NCBI GenBank assembly: GCA_948567375.1
Contig: OX419762.1
Coordinates: forward strand, 45,117,034-45,181,033
Length of the DNA stretch: 64,000 nucleotides
Direction of reading: 5' to 3'
DNA from: Lunularia cruciata
Taxonomy: Eukaryota > Streptophyta > Marchantiopsida > Lunulariales > Lunulariaceae
Part shown: in pieces, positions 58,131 through 64,000 of the stretch
How positions within the stretch are numbered: position 1 is the stretch's first letter
Layout of the letters: each line of letters begins with the position of its first letter
The notes under the pieces: generated by a model
What the model saw: the letters and a program-made list of their open reading frames with translations, nothing else
What the model was told of the DNA's origin: nothing
Databases searched by the model: none
Program-made: the position numbers and the translations under genes

Positions 58131-61100
58131 TAGTCCTAGTTTTCAATCTGAACTCATGGTCCATAGATAGAAGATTATGTTTTACATACTACTAAGTACT
58201 TGCAAGACATCTTGTTCAACGTCGTGGTGGGTTTCTTCTAGTCGTCAATTGCTCTTTCTAATTCTGAGTTCTGCACAAAGAATTGTTAGCCTCATATAGT
58301 TTACTTCACTTTATTTGAATGCATATCTATCTATGGTACTTCTGTGTCTACATACCTGGTAAAAGAGACCATATTTTGGTCCTTTGGTCTCTCATACAAA
58401 TCGACTTAAGCCGACTGCGACTGAAAAGACACAACCTTAACATCCAATTAAAGGTTACAAGGTAATGCTTTAAAATACTTGCCAGTCGAGTGCGTCTTGG
58501 GAGGTAACAGCGTCCCTAAATGGACCCTCATCTTGACCATATTTCCTTTTCTCATTTCTGGTGGTTTTCTTTTTTATGGAATATTTCTTTGTCATCATCA
58601 CTGGGGCAAAGTGGTTGCGCTTTACCGTCTCAATTGTTTTATCCGGCATCTGCAAGCTTGATTCCTGGTCTTGTGGCTGTCATGCTAATGACACTTGTTT
58701 AGGGCGACCCATTCATAACATTTGCAGCTAAATGCGCACCCATGGAGAACAAAGAGAGCATACTTGCCCAAATATCTGTCGATCCTTCCACCTTTCAAGA
58801 AAACACTTCCGCTTTACTGTATTTGAGAAACCGGTGCAGAAGCTGTTGTAAACAACCCAGTCCGATGAACGTACATTCCGGCTTTACTATATGCTTAGTA
58901 ACAGACCTGCATTTCCCTGAAATTTCCATGTGACTTCCTGACGACGAAATATATCCGAAGTAGTTTGTAAGTATATCCCGCCTCGTGTACCAACCACTGT
59001 GAATTCTGATGTCTTAGCACTGGCCATATCCCTTTTGACGATCATGAATTTGAGCAGAAAGGGAGTGGAGGAATCTAAACACCGAATACAGCCTTCAACA
59101 GCTTCAGGTAGAGAATTGAAGTCGGCTCTAGTCACTAACCAAGAGCTCGAATAATTGATCCCTCATAATTTATGGGCAAGGAAATCTTACAGAGGTGTAA
59201 TTTTTCCTCTTACCTGGTGTAGAACATCTGGTTTGCAAGGCCCAGAACATACAGACGTGAGTAAAATTCACAAAGATTAAATCTCCACTACGTAGTGCGC
59301 ATTCATCTGCACCAATTGTGATTTCAGGACTAAAGATACTAAGTACTTGAGTCCTGTTGTAACCAATTACCGGTAGTATGATAACTTTAAGCTAACCATA
59401 CCTACGGTGGATACTACTTCAATACTTTGAAGAGAGGAAACGAAGCTTGACTGACAAGTAGATGTAGACCGGGAGCGATAACTAGCTTGGGTGTTCGGGC
59501 GATTTGCAGTCCCTGGGACCGGCACTCATGGTTACGTGGATAACAAACATGACATAGACGAGGACGTAAATCATTTACCATAATCTCAAAGAGGTGTATG
59601 TACAGGGTATATTGTTGGCTTCCTGGGTGCTGACTTACAGCTGGTTCCACGGTGATAAGTGCATAGACACTCACCACCCAGTCATCGGACTTCGACATCG
59701 CTGACACACGTTGTTCTCATTTGGATAAACTTCCGTATTTTCAGTCTTCAGTCGAAAACCAATTTTAAACATCATGCACACGGATCTGGTCTTCATCTCT
59801 TGGCGTCCATAAGCCCCATCAGACAGATACTTGAGACGACTGAATGCCAAAAGTGCATAGGTATAAGGGCATTTATGGATTCCATGGAGACTTTCCTTAT
59901 GTGTTTCCCAAGGTGGAAAATGTCATATTTGGTACGCCGGCAGGCCTACACGTTTGACTTGACCATCCGTCGTCTGCTCCAATGCGTACCAATACCTCTA
60001 GCGAAGTTTAACACGGAAGAACTGCCCTTAGCTCCCTAGTCCGGTGTGTATTATGAGCATCTCTTGATGTGTCTAAGAGGCTATGAGGCTACTTAGATAT
60101 GTCTACAACGCATCATCGACACGCATCCTCTCCTCGGGAGGGTCAAACGCGCCTCTCATTCAACCGTGGAACCGAGTTCTGCACAAAGGACCCAGTATGG
60201 CGCATGCTAGTTTCAGTCCACTAGTTGCCAACTCAAGTCGTCAAAACGATCTCTCTGTCCCGGTCCTGGACATTTTGTTTGCAAGCATCCCGTTCCTCCC
60301 ATTTCCTTCCCTCCAATCCAGCTCCCAGAAGGCAAAGAGATTAACGCATTATCTTTTTGACAGCCGAACGTGCTCTCTCCATTCTCTACCTTCTCGTAAC
60401 GACGACATCTTTCGAAAGCGCCTACCTATTATTCTTTGGTAAGAAGCACGCGCAATCTTTCGGGTTCCAGAGTAACGTTCCGTTGAGGATAGGCAGTAAA
60501 ACGCTCCTGACCTAGAGACATGCCCAACAGCAAATGGGAAATCAAACAACGAAACAGCAAACAGTTCACAGCACTACTATGGTATTAGAAATCGCTCCAC
60601 TCTATAGGTCATATCTTTGATACGTATCAACTTTATCGAGTATCTCAACATTCAAAATAAGATGAATTTGAATATAAATGATCATCCAGCGAGAGGAATC
60701 TTAAGTTGTCAGTACACATGTGGTTGCCAAAAGATATTCATTCAGCCTAGCGTCCTTACGCTGCAAGTGGATATTTCTCTCCTCATCTGACAACAATCTG
60801 ACATTACTTTCGTATGTGATAATTCAGTTAACAAAGTTGTCCCAGGTGCCGTCAGTCTCTGCTTCTAACTAACAATCGATATCATCCAGTCGATCTGATC
60901 TACTGCGCAGAACCAATACTTGCAAGGGTTTGACTTTCTAACATCCGAATCAGACAAGCCATGACAAAACTTTAGGCACATGATAAGAGAAGCACGCCGG
61001 ATGTCTGGATAAAAAGTCCTTCACACTGCATTCGTTCATTCAACAAATTAGTTCCTAGTTTCTTTGTGTTGAGCGATCAAGGAAATTAAACATCAGTTAA

Positions 61101-61700
61101 TCAGTATGAACGAATCGTACAACTAAATTCCAAACTTACTTCGCTTTCAGAGGAGCAAGACAACAATGAGCGACCAAAATGTTGTGCCATGTTTATATCC
61201 GCTTGATGCAGAGAGAAAACAGGTACATTATGTACAAATTCGGGATTTTGTGTCCTTTGTCCACTGACTATCGGTTTCTGGCGAGTACCTGGATAACTTA
61301 CTTGCGTTACAGAGTATATTTCTTCACAACAATGAAATCATCATCACCCTCATGGGTGCGGGCCACTTGATCCCATTACGTCTTGTAACCTGAAGACATA
61401 CAAAACAAGTCCTCTACTAATGAGCAGTCATTTAATTCTTCTCTCGCACCACAAACAATTCCGCTAGTTCCCATGAAGTACTTCCTCTTCTGGAAAACTT
61501 TGCACATGCTTAATGCAATGTGAATACAAAAAGGATTGGCACCTTGACTTCAGCTCCATCTTTCAGTAGACAACGAACGAGTCGATTCAGCCTGCTTCCA
61601 CTATTTATCTCGAACCTCTTTGTCGAGAATGTACTACTAGTTTCTATGAGAGCATCCAAGGTACAGTGACCGGCATAAACAAATGCAATCACTGATTGAT
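58131..61700. other. no gene established
   Basis: Single-copy-looking sequence between UFM1 and the next minus-strand gene. The right end probably includes the 3' UTR of that gene. Open frames (for example 60083-60442 plus, 59414-59707 minus) show no motif I recognise. Confidence 0.45.
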
Positions 61701-61704
61701 CAAA

Positions 61705-63391
61705 TCAAGTTGGCCTCCACTGACTTGGAGTAGGGCCTCCCGGCCTGTAATTCAGCATGTGCGGAGCTTGAGATGGAGGTCCTGCCATGACCACAAGGTA
61801 GACGTGATTTGACTGGTGAGCGAATTAATTCACGATAGAAACAGCAGCGTTTCCGTCACGAGCTAAGTCATATCTCCTAAACAAGTGAAAGCCAGAATTA
61901 AGGTTACAATCCACTAATCAGGTTAACAGGGTCTTTTAAAGAGCGAGTCAAAGGTTTAACCCGGTACAAAGGAAATAGAGATCACTTGTGGTGAGTATGA
62001 AGCTAAAATCTATAAGACACGATGGAACACGTTTGAGCAGTAGTTCGGTCCTCGGAAAGTCAAATAAATTTTGCATCTTAATTATACAAATCCAGCTGTA
62101 ATTAGTCTAGGATATCAAAGATAGTGCTACAAATGCTTGAGATCAGAGTATGATTTACTCTTCAATATTCTTTCCAGTAGATTGTACCAACGGAGGAACC
62201 CACGAGAACTGCGACAGAAGCTTTGATGTGGACTATCTCCGATAGGCAACTATTTTTGCTTCTCTCTTATGCTCCAAAAGGCTACGAATGCACAGCAAAA
62301 AGAACAAACTCTCATCCTAGCTACCCAAGTGACTGTCACAGGAAGGTATTGTAGCATAAAAATCTCATGGCAAGTATTTCAAGTGCTGTTAATCTATGTT
62401 CCTTCATGCCTTCTATGTTACTCTCATCAACCAAAACAGTGCTGATATGCACGACTTTGGAATATAATTTACTTTATTTTACGGTTGCAAGGATCTGATA
62501 CTGTTCAGTTAATTCAGGTCCGTACCTGCAACTTGGGGCATAGCTCCAGGGAGACCTGCACCGTATGAATATGGTGGTGGGGGTGATGGACCCAGCATGG
62601 GCATGTTGCCGGGCATATTCCCTTGCATGTTCGCATGTCCCCTGAAAGGAGGAGGCGGAAACGCTTGAGGCATCAGTGGATGCTGCATTCCCACTAAACT
62701 TGGAGAAAACGGTGGAGCTGAGTGTAGAGGACGTAGCATTCCACCGTTCATCCGGTACATCTGATCTTGTGGAAGGAAGCCGGGAGTCCCATGTAGGAAC
62801 TGCGATCCTCCTGACTTCTCACCATTTCCTGCACTCCCTAAGAAACGACGGGTAAGACTGTAAGTTGAGTACTATGAGCTGGGGAAATTTTCCACTTCTA
62901 TTCACTTGGAAGTAGTGAAAAAGTTCTACTGCTTTACTTAATGGTACTGTAAACGCTCTCCTCGAAGCTCGATCATTCACTAGACGGGTTTCGTACTTCT
63001 TCTAGTACTATAAGCAATATCAGTGCTCCATTTAGACAACATCCTGTGATAACAAAGAATTAATCCGTTTATCTCTGACCATGAACCAATTTTTCCTCTT
63101 CACCAAAATGTCATGTATTACAAGATGGAAGGTCTAAGAGGTTATCTTCTTTACAGATGGATTCGGTCTCCTTTTGTCTTATAATGATGCCTTAATACAA
63201 CAACAGCCCTACTTCCCTTGGAAACGAGATCACAACGATAAGATTCGATTTGGACTCGGTCACAACTGCGCTATAAGTCTCTGCGGTAACATCGGGTATA
63301 CCTCATTATACCCGATGGACCTACTCAATTGAGTACCAGCAGAGATATGTAAGACAAACGACGCACCTGCAATGGCAGGCTCATTCCATTC
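61705..63391 (-). CDS. unrecognised Pro/Met/Gly-rich protein, last three exons
   Basis: Minus-strand exons 63391-63367 (25 nt), 62837-62526 (312 nt) and 61781-61705 (77 nt, ending TGA 61707-61705) join in phase: GCAG|GTGCGT, TTAG|GG; GCAG|GTACGG, GCAG|GA. The product reads EWNEPAIAG, SAGNGEKSGG, then a disordered region rich in P, M and G (QAFPPPPFRGHANMQ, GPSPPPPYSYGAGLPG), and ends YRPGGPTPSQWRPT. Such tails occur in RNA-processing and RNA-binding proteins, but no domain is visible. Introns are 529 and 744 bp. The N-terminal exons were not located and may lie outside the window. Confidence 0.75.
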
Positions 63392-64000
63392 CTAAACGAT
63401 AGTTTTCCTTTGTGAACCAAACAATCATGTGTATGACACACAGGTTAGTATTGAAGATACCTACTAGCCATGAACATATGTGCTTCACGTGCTACGAAGG
63501 GAGGCAATAACGACAATGAAATTCCAGGAAGCTAGTAAACCAGGGTAGATTGAGTCAAATTAATGAGTTAACCCTAAACTGAACCTCACATTCAGTATAC
63601 ACTCTATATAGCTAGTGGGTCGTAAGCCATTCGCAGAAAGGGGCATCCAAACCCACTTAGGACAGAACTGACGCAAACCGACGGCATGCAGATCTAAGCA
63701 AGTAAATGCATGCAAGTCTAAGCCGGTAGGAACTAAAGAAAACCCACGATCCAAATCAATGCGAAACAGAGGCGAAGATTGATACCTTCCATGAACATCA
63801 TATGGCATTCAAAATCTAGAGTAATATGCGGCATCTAATGAAAGAAAGCGAGTCTTTGCGAGTAATGCGATGCGGAAAAGCAGAGGACGCATTTCAAAGC
63901 AAAGAAAGACCATCGAGCAAGTAGGAAACATAGTGTTAATTGTAGTAGATGGGTGGGAGCAAAGTGTGACAGGACTGGATATGAGCAAATGTCAGTACCC
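63392..64000. other. probable intron or upstream exons of the Pro-rich gene; not resolved
   Basis: No exon here could be joined in phase to 63391. The last 35 bases (GACAGGACTGGATATGAG, CAAATGTCAGTACCC) belong to the repeat modules of UFM1 intron 3. Confidence 0.35.

Noticed and set aside
59640-59710. Exon-like start (MSKSDDWV followed by GTGAGT) on the minus strand
   Set aside because: No following exon could be joined in frame and the segment is too short to identify.

Overview
The window is nuclear DNA of a land plant. It has spliced genes with GT-AG and GC-AG introns, Ty3-type chromoviruses carrying a chromodomain and a tRNA-Met-like primer site, and a UFM1 protein of plant type. The Gln-Pro-rich protease style of the oldest retroelement (motif LLDSSAQPLML) recalls elements I associate with bryophytes and lycophytes. 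That placement is an inference, not a measurement.

Layout. (1) 1-23.2 kb is a nest of LTR retrotransposons. One old Ty3-type element (called B, minus strand) sits inside the gag start of a chromovirus copy (A3, minus). Two younger chromovirus copies (A1, A2, plus) inserted into B, each with a perfect 5-bp target duplication. A fourth copy (A4, minus) lies to the right, also with a 5-bp duplication. (2) 23.2-33.3 kb holds decayed DNA transposons and LINEs: a PIF/Harbinger transposase (25.3-26.3 kb), two LINE 3' ends placed tail to tail (27.1-30.9 kb), and a pogo-like DDE_1 transposase (31.6-33.3 kb). (3) 33.3-39.1 kb is low in recognisable transposons. I find no gene there, but it carries an alternating A/B tandem array. 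(4) 39.4-48.8 kb is again transposon-derived: a two-frame coiled-coil ORF possibly of Harbinger origin, a fragment of the B LTR, an unrecognised repeated protein family (C) split by a perfect 616-bp GT tract, and a second Harbinger transposase. (5) 48.8-64 kb is a genic island on the minus strand: a complete five-exon UFM1 gene (57.87-50.80 kb), whose 5.65-kb third intron is packed with mosaic repeats, and the last three exons of an unrecognised Pro/Met/Gly-rich protein (63.39-61.71 kb).

How it works together. All family A LTRs carry textbook heat-shock elements upstream of a TATA box, so this chromovirus family looks built for heat-responsive transcription. Gag and pol are joined by a conserved -1 frameshift heptamer. 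Every retroelement copy here is disabled by stops and frameshifts, many at former CpG sites. UFM1 is the one complete gene that looks functional; the Pro/Met/Gly-rich gene also looks real but only its 3' part was located. The start codon of UFM1 is split by an intron and its fourth intron begins with GC.
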